Counted from the stretch's first letter, positions 8,627-17,688 are shown. The stretch is DNA of 64,000 bases from Paenibacillus pasadenensis (GCF_023715725.1 NZ_JAMBOT010000004.1:372001-436000), one strand, 5' to 3'. A program made the numbers and translations. Notes: generated by a model not told the origin, from the sequence alone.

Positions 8627-9169
8627 TTACAGAATCTCGGATGCTCCATTGGAACGTAAAATTGTCTCCGCGCTGGCTAACGAATCATCCGTCGGGCCGT
8701 CAGCAACATAGTTGTCTTTGGACCCGTCCTCGCGCTCAGCGACAACAACGATCCCTCCTTCAGAGATTGCGTCCCGGCAGCGCTCGGCGTTCTTTTCGCT
8801 GAGGCCAAAATCCTTGAAAATATCCTCAAATGGCGTATCGTCGCTAAAAATGCCCGTTCCTACTGCGGCTGGATATGCTCCTCCCCAGTATGGAGCTGCA
8901 CCTGTTCCGGATACGGAGGAACCGCCGAGCGGAGCCGCTCCTACAATAAATCCGTCTCCAGGAATGAATGCGCCGTCCGCGCCGCGCGCATCCCTGATCT
9001 CCTGAAGCTCTTCCGCGTGCACATCCGTGTCCGATTCCACAAAACGCACCGATTCCCTGTCACGCCCTACTACTTTAATTTCATCGGCGGCAAATCCGCT
9101 GTCACGCAGTGATTTTACGGCCTGGATTACACTTTCCTGATTGTTAAAAATCGCGATCGTTTTGCTCAT
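8627..9169 (-). CDS. YflT-domain general stress protein
   Basis: 180 residues from the ATG at 9169, which has an AAAGGAGG site 9-10 nt upstream; a longer frame begins within that site and is rejected. The N-terminal ~100 residues form the general stress protein 17M-like YflT domain (KTIAIFNNQESVIQAVKSLR, then FAADEIKVVGRDRESV). The second half is Gly/Pro-rich, then acidic. YflT of Bacillus subtilis belongs to the sigma-B regulon, which fits the rsbV-rsbW-sigB genes next door. Probably co-transcribed with the small membrane protein at 9272-9430. Confidence 0.8.
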   Translation of the reverse strand: MSKTIAIFNNQESVIQAVKSLRDSGFAADEIKVVGRDRESVRFVESDTDVHAEELQEIRDARGADGAFIPGDGFIVGAAPLGGSSVSGTGAAPYWGGAYPAAVGTGIFSDDTPFEDIFKDFGLSEKNAERCRDAISEGGIVVVAEREDGSKDNYVADGPTDDSLASAETILRSNGASEIL

Positions 9170-9271
9170 AGGCTTTCTCCTCCTTTGATCTCTTTTCACT
9201 ATTCCCCGCTCGTCCGGCCCGCATCCGCAGCGCTCTCCGTACTGCCTGTCCTGCCTGCTGCCAGGATAGCT

Positions 9272-9430
9272 TTATCCGACCATGGGGATGATATATTTAA
9301 CTAAGAAATACAGAACTCCGAAAAAAATAATCAGATATGCCGCGTACTTGATAAACGTTGACGCCACCATGCTGGAATCCGATTTATGCTCGACATGTCT
9401 TTCTTCGACCTGCACATTTCGGTTGTCCAT
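9272..9430 (-). CDS. 52-residue single-pass membrane protein
   Basis: ATG at 9430 is preceded by GGAGG 9 nt upstream. The product has a charged N-terminal ~20 residues (VQVEERHVEHKSDSSM) and one hydrophobic helix (FIKYAAYLIIFFGVLYFLVK), then a short tail. No family recognised. A GTTTTT-N13-GGGTAA promoter lies 40 bp upstream, and the YflT-type gene follows 102 bp downstream, so this is probably the first gene of a stress-induced pair. Confidence 0.7.
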   Translation of the reverse strand: MDNRNVQVEERHVEHKSDSSMVASTFIKYAAYLIIFFGVLYFLVKYIIPMVG

Positions 9431-9469
9431 AACGATTGACCTCCTTCGATTTTGCCGCTTATTGCTGTA

Positions 9470-9494
9470 TTACCCAGGTCAAGCCGCTAAAAAC
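9470..9494 (-). promoter_or_regulatory. Sigma-B-type promoter for the small membrane protein and YflT gene
   Basis: On the minus strand GTTTTT, 13 bp, GGGTAA: this fits the Bacillus sigma-B consensus (GTTT-N12-15-GGGWAW). It ends 40 bp before the ATG at 9430. Confidence 0.65.
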
Positions 9495-9550
9495 CGTTTT
9501 TGGTTCCAAAACAAGGCAAAAAAATATATGGATTCGCCAGCTCAAAATGC

Positions 9551-9575
9551 GTTTCAACCCGGCTGGGACGGGTTA
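9551..9575 (+). promoter_or_regulatory. Sigma-B-like promoter of rsbV-rsbW-sigB
   Basis: GTTTCA, 13 bp, GGGTTA, ending 65 bp before the rsbV ATG. It has the same spacing as the sites at 9470-9494 and 18593-18617. Autoregulation of the sigB operon from such an internal or upstream promoter is known in Bacillus; here it is inferred from the match. Confidence 0.5.
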
Positions 9576-9640
9576 TTATTTACTTATGTAGGTAGAGATA
9601 AACAATTATGTGCCAAGTCACTTTATCAGGAGAGGGATCT

Positions 9641-9961
9641 ATGAACCAGAATGAAAAGTTTCAATTACGCACCGAGACTCAGGAAGGACGCTGCATCGTC
9701 TATCTGAGCGGAGAGCTCGACCTTGATTCCGCGTCCCAGCTTCGCGCCGCCATGGCGCCGCTCATGGAGCTGACGGACCGGGAACTGATCCTTAACTTGA
9801 GAGACCTCAAATACATCGACAGCACTGGCATCGGTATTTTTGTCTCGGTGCTAAAAGCGCGTCACGCGAAAAACGCCCCGTTCGAAGTCGAGGCGATTCC
9901 GCCCGGCATCCGCAAGCTGTTTGACATGACCGGCATTACTTCATTCCTTACCAAATCCTGA
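9641..9961 (+). CDS. rsbV: Anti-anti-sigma factor RsbV
   Basis: 106 residues from the ATG at 9641, 7 nt behind AGGAGAGG. STAS fold with LSGELDLDSASQLRAAM and the phosphorylation motif IDSTGIGIF (Ser61). Unphosphorylated RsbV frees sigma-B by binding RsbW; RsbW phosphorylates this Ser. First gene of rsbV-rsbW-sigB. An upstream frame extension to 9608 is rejected because it lacks a ribosome binding site. Confidence 0.9.
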   Translation: MNQNEKFQLRTETQEGRCIVYLSGELDLDSASQLRAAMAPLMELTDRELILNLRDLKYIDSTGIGIFVSVLKARHAKNAPFEVEAIPPGIRKLFDMTGITSFLTKS

Positions 9962-9993
9962 AGCCGCAAGCGCCCAGAAAGGACCGAACCAAC

Positions 9994-10452
9994 ATGACTG
10001 CTGAAGAAAAAATTACACTCAGACTGCCGGCTAAATCGGATTATTTGGACCTGATCCGTCTCACCTTGTATGGAGTCGCCACGAAAATCGGCTTTTCCTA
10101 CGAAGAGATCGAGGATATGAAAGTAGCCGTGTCGGAAGCCTGCAACAATGCCGTTTTGTACGCTTATGCCGATCGTCCTGCCTCCGATCCTCACGGAGAT
10201 ATGGAAGTCAGCTTTGTCCGCACAAATGATTCCCTGTCCATTGTCGTTAAGGACGAGGGCGAAAGCTTTGACGCCGCTTCCGTGGCCCAGCGCTCCGAAC
10301 CGCTCCATGGCAAATCGATCAACGATATTCAGGCGGGAGGACTCGGCCTTTATCTCATGCAGGCGCTTATGGATGAAGTAGAAGTGCGCAGCGAAAAAGG
10401 GACGGAGGTTGTTCTTACCAAACGTCTGGTAAAAAGTGGGGAGATGGCATGA
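9994..10452 (+). CDS. rsbW: Anti-sigma-B factor and serine kinase RsbW
   Basis: 152 residues with the GHKL ATPase elements: N box VSEACNNAVLYAY, G1 VKDEGESFD and G2 GGLGLYLMQALMDEV. It binds sigma-B or phosphorylates RsbV. It starts 32 bp after rsbV and its stop overlaps the sigB start by 4 bases (ATGA), indicating translational coupling. Confidence 0.9.
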   Translation: MTAEEKITLRLPAKSDYLDLIRLTLYGVATKIGFSYEEIEDMKVAVSEACNNAVLYAYADRPASDPHGDMEVSFVRTNDSLSIVVKDEGESFDAASVAQRSEPLHGKSINDIQAGGLGLYLMQALMDEVEVRSEKGTEVVLTKRLVKSGEMA

Positions 10453-11231
10453 CCATGCAACCCGCCAGTCAATCCTCCCAAGCGGGGACAGCTCTTATTC
10501 TGGAATATCAGAACAATCCCAACAACGAAATCGCTACAACGCTCATTACCCACTATGAGCCGATGGTGAAGATGGCTGCAGGCAAAATTGCCCGTAACCG
10601 TCCGGACTTGTATGAGGATTTGTATCAGGTAGGCCAGATGGCGCTGCTCCGCCTGTTCGCTCAATTCGACGCCTCCATGGGCGTACAGTTTGAGCCTTAT
10701 GCCATGAAGAGCATTATCGGCCATATGAAAAATTATTTGCGCGACAAGTCCTGGTACATTCAAGTACCCCGCCGCATTAAGGAAAAAGGCATAGCCGTTC
10801 AGCAAGCGATTGACGAGCTGACCGTGCGCCTTGAGCGCTCTCCGCGAGTAGAAGAAATCGCCGAGCGGATGGAGCTGTCAGTTGAGGAAACGCTGGAAAT
10901 TCTCGGCGGACGGGACTTATATCATTATATTTCGCTTGATACGCCAATTTCCGAGGACGAGAGCACAACAACGCTCGGCGAGCTGATTGGCTCCCAAGCG
11001 GATGATTTTGATTCCGTCGACAAAAAAATGGACCTCCAGTCTGCGCTGGAGCAGCTGAAGCCTGAGGAGCAGCAGGTGCTGCAGCTGGCATTTGAGGAAG
11101 GCATTCCGCAGCGGCTGATCGCCGACCGGCTTGGCGTCTCCCAGATGAGCATCTCACGCATTCAAAGACGTGCGATCGAAAAGCTCAAACGGCTGTTATC
11201 CGAAGACGGGCAACCCTATGACGAGAGCTGA
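10449..11231 (+). CDS. sigB: RNA polymerase sigma factor SigB
   Basis: 260 residues of the sigma-B/F/G group. Region 2 (DLYEDLYQVGQMALLRLFAQ, RDKSWYIQVPRRIKEKG), region 3 (RSPRVEEIAERMELS) and the region 4 helix-turn-helix (IADRLGVSQMSISRIQRRAI) are all present. The VPRRIKE and SQM-SR-QR features are closer to sigma-B than to sigma-F. It overlaps rsbW by 4 bases and is followed by a terminator. No rsbX or rsbU follows; a candidate phosphatase lies convergently at 12806-13963. Confidence 0.9.
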   Translation: MTMQPASQSSQAGTALILEYQNNPNNEIATTLITHYEPMVKMAAGKIARNRPDLYEDLYQVGQMALLRLFAQFDASMGVQFEPYAMKSIIGHMKNYLRDKSWYIQVPRRIKEKGIAVQQAIDELTVRLERSPRVEEIAERMELSVEETLEILGGRDLYHYISLDTPISEDESTTTLGELIGSQADDFDSVDKKMDLQSALEQLKPEEQQVLQLAFEEGIPQRLIADRLGVSQMSISRIQRRAIEKLKRLLSEDGQPYDES

Positions 11232-11270
11232 GCCAATTGGGTCGGTTATCTCTATCCGCACGCACACGAG

Positions 11271-11302
11271 GCCGCATCCGGCTTGTAACGGATGCGGCTT
11301 TT
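11271..11302 (+). terminator. Terminator after sigB
   Basis: GCCGCATCCG-N8-CGGATGCGGC followed by TTTTG, 39 bp behind the sigB stop. Confidence 0.85.
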
Positions 11303-11423
11303 GTTTACCTGTTCGCAGCCTTTTCAAGCCTTCGCTCCGGTCCTTCCGCAAGTTGTAAGAGCCGCTGCTTCGGGGTATGATGTTGAGGATTGGTTCACAT
11401 CATACGGAAAGGAGGTTAGAGGC

Positions 11424-12752
11424 ATGATTTATCGCAAGCTGCGCTACGCGTCAGGCTGGGAGTGGCATTTTATTCAAAATCGTTCATTAGACGGCGAAAC
11501 GGATCGAGACATGCCTCTGCCCCCTTCCCGTTCCGCGCGCAAACAGAAACCGGCGGCAAAAACGGATGAGCAAGGCGGCGCTCCCCCCGGAAGTGAAGCT
11601 GCGGCGGCGCTTGCGGAGCAGCGCTCACGCGAGGCGGAGCAGCTGGGCGGCGAGCTCGGCTTTTGCAAAGCCTGGCTGCGGGAAACGGCGGACCGCACCT
11701 TTAATCAGATCAGCTTTTCGCTGGATGAGGATTCCCAGCCGGTATTGTCGGGCACGCTGATGGTGCAGCCGACCGAGCTGGATTTTGAGCTGCAGCCGAT
11801 CCATTTTTGGCTGAGCGGCAGCCGGCTCGTCACCTGGCACGAGAATGCCCGGCTTCCGCTCCGGCTGCAGACAGGCGCATGGTCCTCTACTTTGGAAACC
11901 TGCACCTCCGCCCGCGAAGCCTTTCTCGTTCTGTTAGGAGCGCTGCTGGAAGTTTTCCATAGCGGACTCGACGAATATGAGCGCAAGCTGACGGAGCTGG
12001 AGCGGGAAATGCGCAGCAGCAACAAAACCGCCCTGCTGCCTGTTATTTTTGAGCGGAGACATGAGCTGCTCCATTGGACTCATCAGTTTTTGCCGATCCG
12101 GGAAATACAGGACTCCGCCAAGGAAGCTTTCATGGACGAGCTGATCGACACGCCGGCCTTTCAGCGGCTCAGCTACAAGCTGGAGCGTATCGACACGCTG
12201 TTAACCCGCTATACCGCTGAAATGGACACTCTCATCGCCATGGACGATGCCATTGCCAGCTTTCGCGGCAACGATATTATGAAGACGCTGACGATTTTCA
12301 CCGCCCTGTCCGTCCCGCCGACAATCGCAGGCTCTCTCTGGGGCGTGAATTTTAACTATTTGCCGGGAACAAACAGCCGCTTTGGCTTTGCTATTTTATG
12401 CGTTGCTATCGCGCTGTTCGCAGCCTGCCTGTACACATGGTTATGGTATAAAGGCTGGACGGGCGACCTGCTGACCGACCGCGTCAGCTCCCGATCAACG
12501 AAACGTAAAAATAGAAAACAATCAGGGCGCGGCTCAGCCGGAGCGGCGGTAAATCAGGCGCGCTTCCCGCAAGGAAGCCGGGTTAACGGAGCGGCGGCAG
12601 GTTCACATGCTGAGGCTGCTCCTCTATCCCGTATGCGCGGCAAGACAAAGCGCAAGCCTTCAAAAGCCTCCGGCAAATCATCCGGCGGCAGCCGCAGCAG
12701 CCGCCCGTATCCCGGACAGGACGGGACTGGGCCCGGTTCCGGAGAGCATTAG
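11424..12752 (+). CDS. CorA-like divalent cation transport family protein
   Basis: 442 residues from the ATG at 11424, 8 nt behind GGAAAGGAGG; a longer frame would start inside the sigB terminator. The long cytoplasmic part has the CorA-type helical region (LERIDTLLTRYTAEMDTLIA). It ends in two membrane helices separated by LWGVNFNYLPG, so the canonical GMN selectivity motif reads GVN. A ~95-residue basic, Ser/Gly-rich tail (SRSTKRKNRKQSGRGS and similar) is unusual. The GVN change makes Mg2+ transport uncertain. Confidence 0.75.
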   Translation: MIYRKLRYASGWEWHFIQNRSLDGETDRDMPLPPSRSARKQKPAAKTDEQGGAPPGSEAAAALAEQRSREAEQLGGELGFCKAWLRETADRTFNQISFSLDEDSQPVLSGTLMVQPTELDFELQPIHFWLSGSRLVTWHENARLPLRLQTGAWSSTLETCTSAREAFLVLLGALLEVFHSGLDEYERKLTELEREMRSSNKTALLPVIFERRHELLHWTHQFLPIREIQDSAKEAFMDELIDTPAFQRLSYKLERIDTLLTRYTAEMDTLIAMDDAIASFRGNDIMKTLTIFTALSVPPTIAGSLWGVNFNYLPGTNSRFGFAILCVAIALFAACLYTWLWYKGWTGDLLTDRVSSRSTKRKNRKQSGRGSAGAAVNQARFPQGSRVNGAAAGSHAEAAPLSRMRGKTKRKPSKASGKSSGGSRSSRPYPGQDGTGPGSGEH

Positions 12753-12763
12753 ATGTTCCATTC

Positions 12764-12801
12764 AAAAAACCTTCCTTCGGATCGACCGAAGGAAGGTTTT
12801 T
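12764..12801. terminator. Bidirectional terminator between convergent genes
   Basis: AAAACCTTCCTTCGG-ATCGA-CCGAAGGAAGGTTTT with A and T runs on both sides. It serves the CorA-like gene and the convergent phosphatase gene at 12806-13963. Confidence 0.9.
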
Positions 12802-12805
12802 AAGT

Positions 12806-13963
12806 TCAACGAATTCCAATCTGCACCAGACAGCAATCGTCCGGACGCGGCTGTCCGGGGTCGCTCTGGACCAGCTCCTGCAAGGAAGCGTTTTGCCGCA
12901 TCGAGCCGGCCATCCGCTCCAGCAGCAAATCGAGCCTGCTTTCCTCGGGGCCGCTCACAAGCTCCAGCAGCCCATCCGTAAAGAGCACAAGCTGATCGCC
13001 CTCCTGGACGTTCAGCACCTGTTTCGTAAACGAAACATCCTCGAACAGACCGACCGCCATCCCGCCGCCCGACAGCCGCTCCGGCTGCAGATCGGGGTTG
13101 CTCCGCACGAGCAGTCCGGGCGGATGTCCAGCATTGACATACTCCACCGTGCCCCGGCCAAGATCAACGACCAAATAGAGCGCCGTGAAATAATACTGGA
13201 TCAGCTGATCCGCAAACTGCAGCTGCAGCGCGCGGCGGTTGAGCTCCTCCATAACACGCACCGGCTCCACCTTGGTCACCATCGCGTCCCGCAGCACGGA
13301 AGCGATGAACATGCATACGAGCGATGAGGAAATGCCGTGTCCCATCGCATCGATGACGGCAATGCCATAACGGTTGTCATCAATCCGGTTCCAGGCGTAC
13401 AAATCCCCGGACAGCTCCTCCGACGGCTGGTAGATGGCATCGATAACGATGCCCTTTTCATCCAGCCTGGACGGCAGAGCTGCCGACTGAACCTCCTTGG
13501 CCAGCTGCAATTCTTCCCGAATGCGGCGGTCGCGTTCCTTATGCCAATCCTTCTCCTGCTTCAGCCGCAGCGCCACCCGGATGCGGGCAAGCAGCTCGAT
13601 CCGGTTGATCGGTTTTGTCACATAATCGATTGCTCCGGCGTCCAGCGCCTCGGCGAGCTTTTTGGAATCGCCAATCGCCGTTACCATAATGACCGGAATA
13701 TCGCGCAAGCGGTCAGACGCCTGTATCGCCTGGCAAGCCGCTATGCCGTCTATCCGGGGCATCATCATATCCAGCAGGATCAGGTCAACGCCCGGCGCAG
13801 GCAAGCTGCCCTCCGGCTCCGTTCCGTCCTCCCGCAGCCCAAACAAGGCAAACAGCTCCATACCGGAGGATGCCGCGCGGACGTCCCAGTAGCCCGCCCG
13901 TTTGAGCATTTCCTGAACAACGGTAATATTCATCGCGTTATCGTCAACTACCACAATGCGCAT
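12806..13963 (-). CDS. Response regulator with PP2C phosphatase output (RsbU/RsbP-like)
   Basis: 385 residues. Receiver domain 1-125: acidic pair DD 7-8, phospho-acceptor Asp65 (LILLDMMMP), T95 and Lys117 (VTKP). A helical linker at 126-165 follows (REELQLAKEVQSAALPS, the usual entry to RsbU phosphatases). The PP2C/SpoIIE domain has SGDLYAW (Asp187), IDAMGHGISSSL (Asp205, Gly208) and LFTDGLLE. Such proteins dephosphorylate RsbV-P. Its position facing the rsbV-rsbW-sigB unit makes it a good candidate for the missing sigma-B activator; no partner kinase is visible. Confidence 0.85.
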   Translation of the reverse strand: MRIVVVDDNAMNITVVQEMLKRAGYWDVRAASSGMELFALFGLREDGTEPEGSLPAPGVDLILLDMMMPRIDGIAACQAIQASDRLRDIPVIMVTAIGDSKKLAEALDAGAIDYVTKPINRIELLARIRVALRLKQEKDWHKERDRRIREELQLAKEVQSAALPSRLDEKGIVIDAIYQPSEELSGDLYAWNRIDDNRYGIAVIDAMGHGISSSLVCMFIASVLRDAMVTKVEPVRVMEELNRRALQLQFADQLIQYYFTALYLVVDLGRGTVEYVNAGHPPGLLVRSNPDLQPERLSGGGMAVGLFEDVSFTKQVLNVQEGDQLVLFTDGLLELVSGPEESRLDLLLERMAGSMRQNASLQELVQSDPGQPRPDDCCLVQIGIR

Positions 13964-14347
13964 GTAGATTCATTCTCCCCAAATCATAGCAAAGCAGATG
14001 AACTGCTTGCCTGTTTAAAAGCTGAGTCATAACCTGTGCCGTGCCGTACCGTGACGTAAGCGTTATCCGAAATGATTCTCGTGATTTATCGTAGCGGAAC
14101 TTTCCGGCAAAGTCCAGCGGGACGGAAGCCCCGCTATGCCGGACTTCCGTCCCGGCACACAGTCCGTCCTTAATTGCGGACTGCACGGTCAAAATATGAT
14201 TTTTTCCAAACGGCCAGCAACTGCACTACTATTAAGACCACATTAACCGAAGCCGGGCCGGATTAAACGGGCTGCCTGAACCGATGCGTCAGCCGGCCTT
14301 GCATTTCCGAAGTTATGACCAAAAAACCAGAACATTTGACTAAAAAA
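13964..14347. other. Intergenic region with two hairpins
   Basis: No gene is seen between the phosphatase start and the glycosidase promoter. An 11-bp inverted repeat CGGGACGGAAG...CTTCCGTCCCG spans 14118-14154 and a 7-bp one (CAGTCCG...CGGACTG) follows near 14160-14183. Neither has a T-run. The rest carries nothing I can name. Confidence 0.5.
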
Positions 14348-14368
14348 TGAAAACGGTTTCAATATAAT
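14348..14368 (+). promoter_or_regulatory. cre box overlapping the glycosidase promoter
   Basis: TGAAAACGGTTTCA (14348-14361) fits the Bacillus catabolite-responsive element TGWNANCGNTNWCA at every position. It runs directly into TATAAT (14363-14368), a consensus -10, so bound CcpA would block polymerase. A TTGACT lies at 14336-14341 but 21 bp from the -10, which is too far for a standard -35. The position predicts glucose repression of the gene at 14482. Confidence 0.75.
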
Positions 14369-14481
14369 TGTAGTAGAAGTTGGAAGCCCGGCTTCAAAAA
14401 GGAGGGGCTGGACATTTAAGGATACGGATGCAACTTACGTGCATCGATACAAACAAACTACTTCAAACGAGGTGAACGGTA

Positions 14482-17400
14482 ATGAAATTTAAAAAGCGTT
14501 TCATGACGCTGCTAAGCACTTTCACGCTGGCCAGTACACTGGTGCCTCTATCCGCAGTTCATGCAACGGCGAATCCGGTTATATCATTTAATGCAAATAC
14601 CAATGCCACAAGCGTCTCCCCCCTGCTGTTTGGCGGCAATAACCGGTATTACAAAAATGGAATTGGCATGTATGATTCGGTAAGCCAGCAAGTATATCCT
14701 GATTTTGAAACCAGCTATAACGAAATCGGCCTAAAAACAATGCGGTATCCTGGCGGCACCATTGCCAACCTGTTTCAGTGGCAGCGCGGCGTGGGCAACG
14801 GCAACAATACGAATCCAGACAGCGGACTGCCTCAAATTCACGGCAAAACGTACGCACCGGAAATTTCCGACTTCAATCTGGATGCAGCGCTTGAATTCTC
14901 CGAGGATACGGGAACCGAACTGACGTACATGTACAATATGGGCAATGGCAGTCCGGCGGATGCCGCTAATCTGGTGCAATATTTGAACGGCACGGATACG
15001 AATAATCCTTATGTGCAGCTGCGGATCAGCAATGGCCATCCCGCGCCGTATAACATCAACTATTTTGAAATCGGGAATGAGATGTATCTCGGTTATCAAA
15101 AGTACTGGTTAAATGGAATTCCGGCAGGACAAGACTTCCAAACGTATTACGTGAATGGCGGCACGGTGTCGTTCACGAAACAGCCTGTTGTCCTGAAAAG
15201 CGATTGGAGCTCTTTAAACAACAAGTATTCCAGCACAGGAACTGTGGGACAGCAGGTTTATGCCGCCTACGGACCTGTCACAGCGGGAACCGACTCCGTA
15301 TATGTGAACAATACCGCGTGGACAAAAGTGTCTTCCTTTGCGGGTTACGGCCCGAACGATCAGGTTTACCAGCTGGACAACAGCAGCGGCCTCATTACTT
15401 TCGGCAATGGCTTAAACGGCAAAATTCCGCCGGCTGGCGCGGCTATCACTGTATCCTATAGCTCCTACCATTCCGGGTATAAAGACTACATTACAGCTAT
15501 GAAAAACGCAGATCCGTCCATAAAGGTGCTCAGCTGCTTGCATGACGGCAAAACAATAGCGGCGCTTGACGCTGCCAACGTGACTTACGACGGCATGGCC
15601 ATTCATCCCTATACCGTAAATCAAAACAGATCTTTAAGCCTGGTCGATTACTATAAAGCCACGATGAGCCAAGCCGGCGCCGCCCTCTATGAAGTGAATA
15701 ATTTGCAGAGGCTTTTAAAAAATGACCCCTTATCCGGCGGAATCGTTTATCCCTCCGAATACGGGCTTGGCCAGGATTCTCACCCGGACGTATCCAAAAC
15801 CTATCAGCTCGGGTTAGGCAGCGCTTTGATTGTAGCCAAACACCAGTTCAATTTTATTCAAAACGGCGTTCCGGTCGCAGCCAAACATAGCATGATTGAT
15901 GATTGGGCGACAAACGACACCTTGGGAAATGGGCCTGCAGCCATTTTCAACAGCAACAATACGCCGGGCAGCCCCTATAATTTCTCGCAAAGCGCAACGG
16001 CTCACATGTTCAAAATGCTCGTTAATATGACAGGGTCAACGGCGCTGGACGCGCCTTCGATTCAAAATATGCCTACCTACACTCCGCCGGGCACAAATCC
16101 GAAACCGGCAAATTCGCTTAATGCAGTGGCAACCAAGGATGCCAATGGCGATTTGTTCTTGCTTGTCATGAATGAAGATCCGGCAAATGACCACACCACA
16201 AGCATGAACATTGCGAATTATACGCCGGGAGCAACCGCCACGGTTTGGAAGCTTGGAGAAGGGCTGGCACTGGACCAACAGAATGTATCCGGTCAAGCGC
16301 CGACGGTTGTGAATCAGGTTTCGACGATTCCTGTGCCGGGAAGCTCGTTCACTTATACCTTTCCTGCTCACACCTTGACCGCAATCAAATTAACGGGTTC
16401 AATCTCGCTTCCTTACGATAGCGGCACAGCGCAGTACAAGCTGGATGAAACCTCCGGTTCACTAGCGGCCGATTCTTCGGGCAATAACCACACAGGCACG
16501 GTTTCGTCCACCGGCGGAACGGCAGCATGGATTCCACAAGGCAAATCAGGCGGAGCGATTGATCTTTCGCCTGCGGGAACGAGCACTTTTGGCGATTATT
16601 ATATCCGGGTTCCAAATTTCTTCGATCCTGCGGCGACTGACTTCACGATGGCAGCCTGGGTGAGGCTCGATCAAGCGTCGGATGCCGGCTCTAATCAAAC
16701 GATATTTGCCCAGGAGGGCGGCACTGGACGCAGCATCCTTTACCGGGATGTCAATTCCGGTCAGCTCAGATCCTATCTCGGAGGTGTCACCTCAAGCTCT
16801 GTTGGCGCCATTCCAACGGGAGCATGGACCCATGTGGCACTGGTCAAAAACGGCAGCAGTCTTCAGTTTTATATCAACGGCGTGCTGGATTCAACCCGGA
16901 CAGCAGCCTCGCAATCCTCAACCGGCGATTTCCGGATCGGCGCGCATAAGTCGCCTTCCGCGACAAGCGCCAACTGGAACGGCGCCATGGATGAAGTGCA
17001 AATTTCCAAAACAGCGCTGACAGCAGCCCAGGTGAGCAACGTTTTTAACGGCACGGTTTTTTACCCATTGGATGAGGCTTCAGGGACTGTCGCTCACGAC
17101 TCCTCGGGCAATTTTTATACGGGCTATGTCTCGTCCGCCGGAGGAGCCGTAACGTGGGCAGCGCAAGGAAAAGTGAACGGAGCTATTGCTTTTGCGCCAA
17201 CGGGATCAAATCTTTACGGCAACTATTACGTAAATGTTCCGAATTTCTTCGACCCTGCCGCTACCGATTTTACCGTGGCCGCCTGGGTCAAGCTCGATCA
17301 AGCATCGTCTGCCGGCTCTAATCAGACGATATTGGCCCAGGAGGGCGCAGTGGGACGCAGCATCCTATTCAGAGACGTGGATACGGGTAAGCTGAAATCT

Positions 17401-17688
17401 TATCTTGGCGGCGTTAATACAACCTCGACAGCTTCTATACCGGTGGGCAGCTGGACCCATGTTGCCTTGGTCAAAAGCGGAAGCGCCATTCAGCTCTATA
17501 TCAACGGCGCGCTGGATACAACGGGAACCGTGACGGCAGAGTCCTCCACCGGCAATTTCCGCATTGGCGCGCATAAGTCTCCTTCCGCAACAAGCGCGAA
17601 CTGGAACGGCGCTATTGATGAAGTGAAGCTTTCTAAAAAAGCTTTCACAGCCGCTCAGATTAGCAATCTGTATAACTTGACGCCGTAA
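14482..17688 (+). CDS. Secreted alpha-L-arabinofuranosidase-like glycoside hydrolase with two LamG domains
   Basis: 1068 residues, start behind GAGGTGAACGGTA. Signal peptide 1-30 (KFKKRFMTLLSTFTLASTL, cleavage near HATA-NP). The catalytic part (about 31-635) has a clan GH-A pattern: RYPGG near 88-92, acid/base Glu200 in YFEIGNEM, and probable nucleophile Glu426 in YPSEYGLG. A Gly/Tyr-rich segment at ~225-330 interrupts the barrel. Two LamG/concanavalin-like domains follow (about 640-852 and 853-1066), duplicates of each other. Family best guess is GH51-like, acting on arabinose-containing plant polysaccharide; a cre box upstream supports a carbon-scavenging role. Confidence 0.75.
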   Translation: MKFKKRFMTLLSTFTLASTLVPLSAVHATANPVISFNANTNATSVSPLLFGGNNRYYKNGIGMYDSVSQQVYPDFETSYNEIGLKTMRYPGGTIANLFQWQRGVGNGNNTNPDSGLPQIHGKTYAPEISDFNLDAALEFSEDTGTELTYMYNMGNGSPADAANLVQYLNGTDTNNPYVQLRISNGHPAPYNINYFEIGNEMYLGYQKYWLNGIPAGQDFQTYYVNGGTVSFTKQPVVLKSDWSSLNNKYSSTGTVGQQVYAAYGPVTAGTDSVYVNNTAWTKVSSFAGYGPNDQVYQLDNSSGLITFGNGLNGKIPPAGAAITVSYSSYHSGYKDYITAMKNADPSIKVLSCLHDGKTIAALDAANVTYDGMAIHPYTVNQNRSLSLVDYYKATMSQAGAALYEVNNLQRLLKNDPLSGGIVYPSEYGLGQDSHPDVSKTYQLGLGSALIVAKHQFNFIQNGVPVAAKHSMIDDWATNDTLGNGPAAIFNSNNTPGSPYNFSQSATAHMFKMLVNMTGSTALDAPSIQNMPTYTPPGTNPKPANSLNAVATKDANGDLFLLVMNEDPANDHTTSMNIANYTPGATATVWKLGEGLALDQQNVSGQAPTVVNQVSTIPVPGSSFTYTFPAHTLTAIKLTGSISLPYDSGTAQYKLDETSGSLAADSSGNNHTGTVSSTGGTAAWIPQGKSGGAIDLSPAGTSTFGDYYIRVPNFFDPAATDFTMAAWVRLDQASDAGSNQTIFAQEGGTGRSILYRDVNSGQLRSYLGGVTSSSVGAIPTGAWTHVALVKNGSSLQFYINGVLDSTRTAASQSSTGDFRIGAHKSPSATSANWNGAMDEVQISKTALTAAQVSNVFNGTVFYPLDEASGTVAHDSSGNFYTGYVSSAGGAVTWAAQGKVNGAIAFAPTGSNLYGNYYVNVPNFFDPAATDFTVAAWVKLDQASSAGSNQTILAQEGAVGRSILFRDVDTGKLKSYLGGVNTTSTASIPVGSWTHVALVKSGSAIQLYINGALDTTGTVTAESSTGNFRIGAHKSPSATSANWNGAIDEVKLSKKAFTAAQISNLYNLTP

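Noticed and set aside
14336-14368. Standard sigma-A promoter TTGACT...TATAAT before the glycosidase
   Set aside because: Spacing is 21 bp; the -10 and the cre box are credible but this -35 is not.
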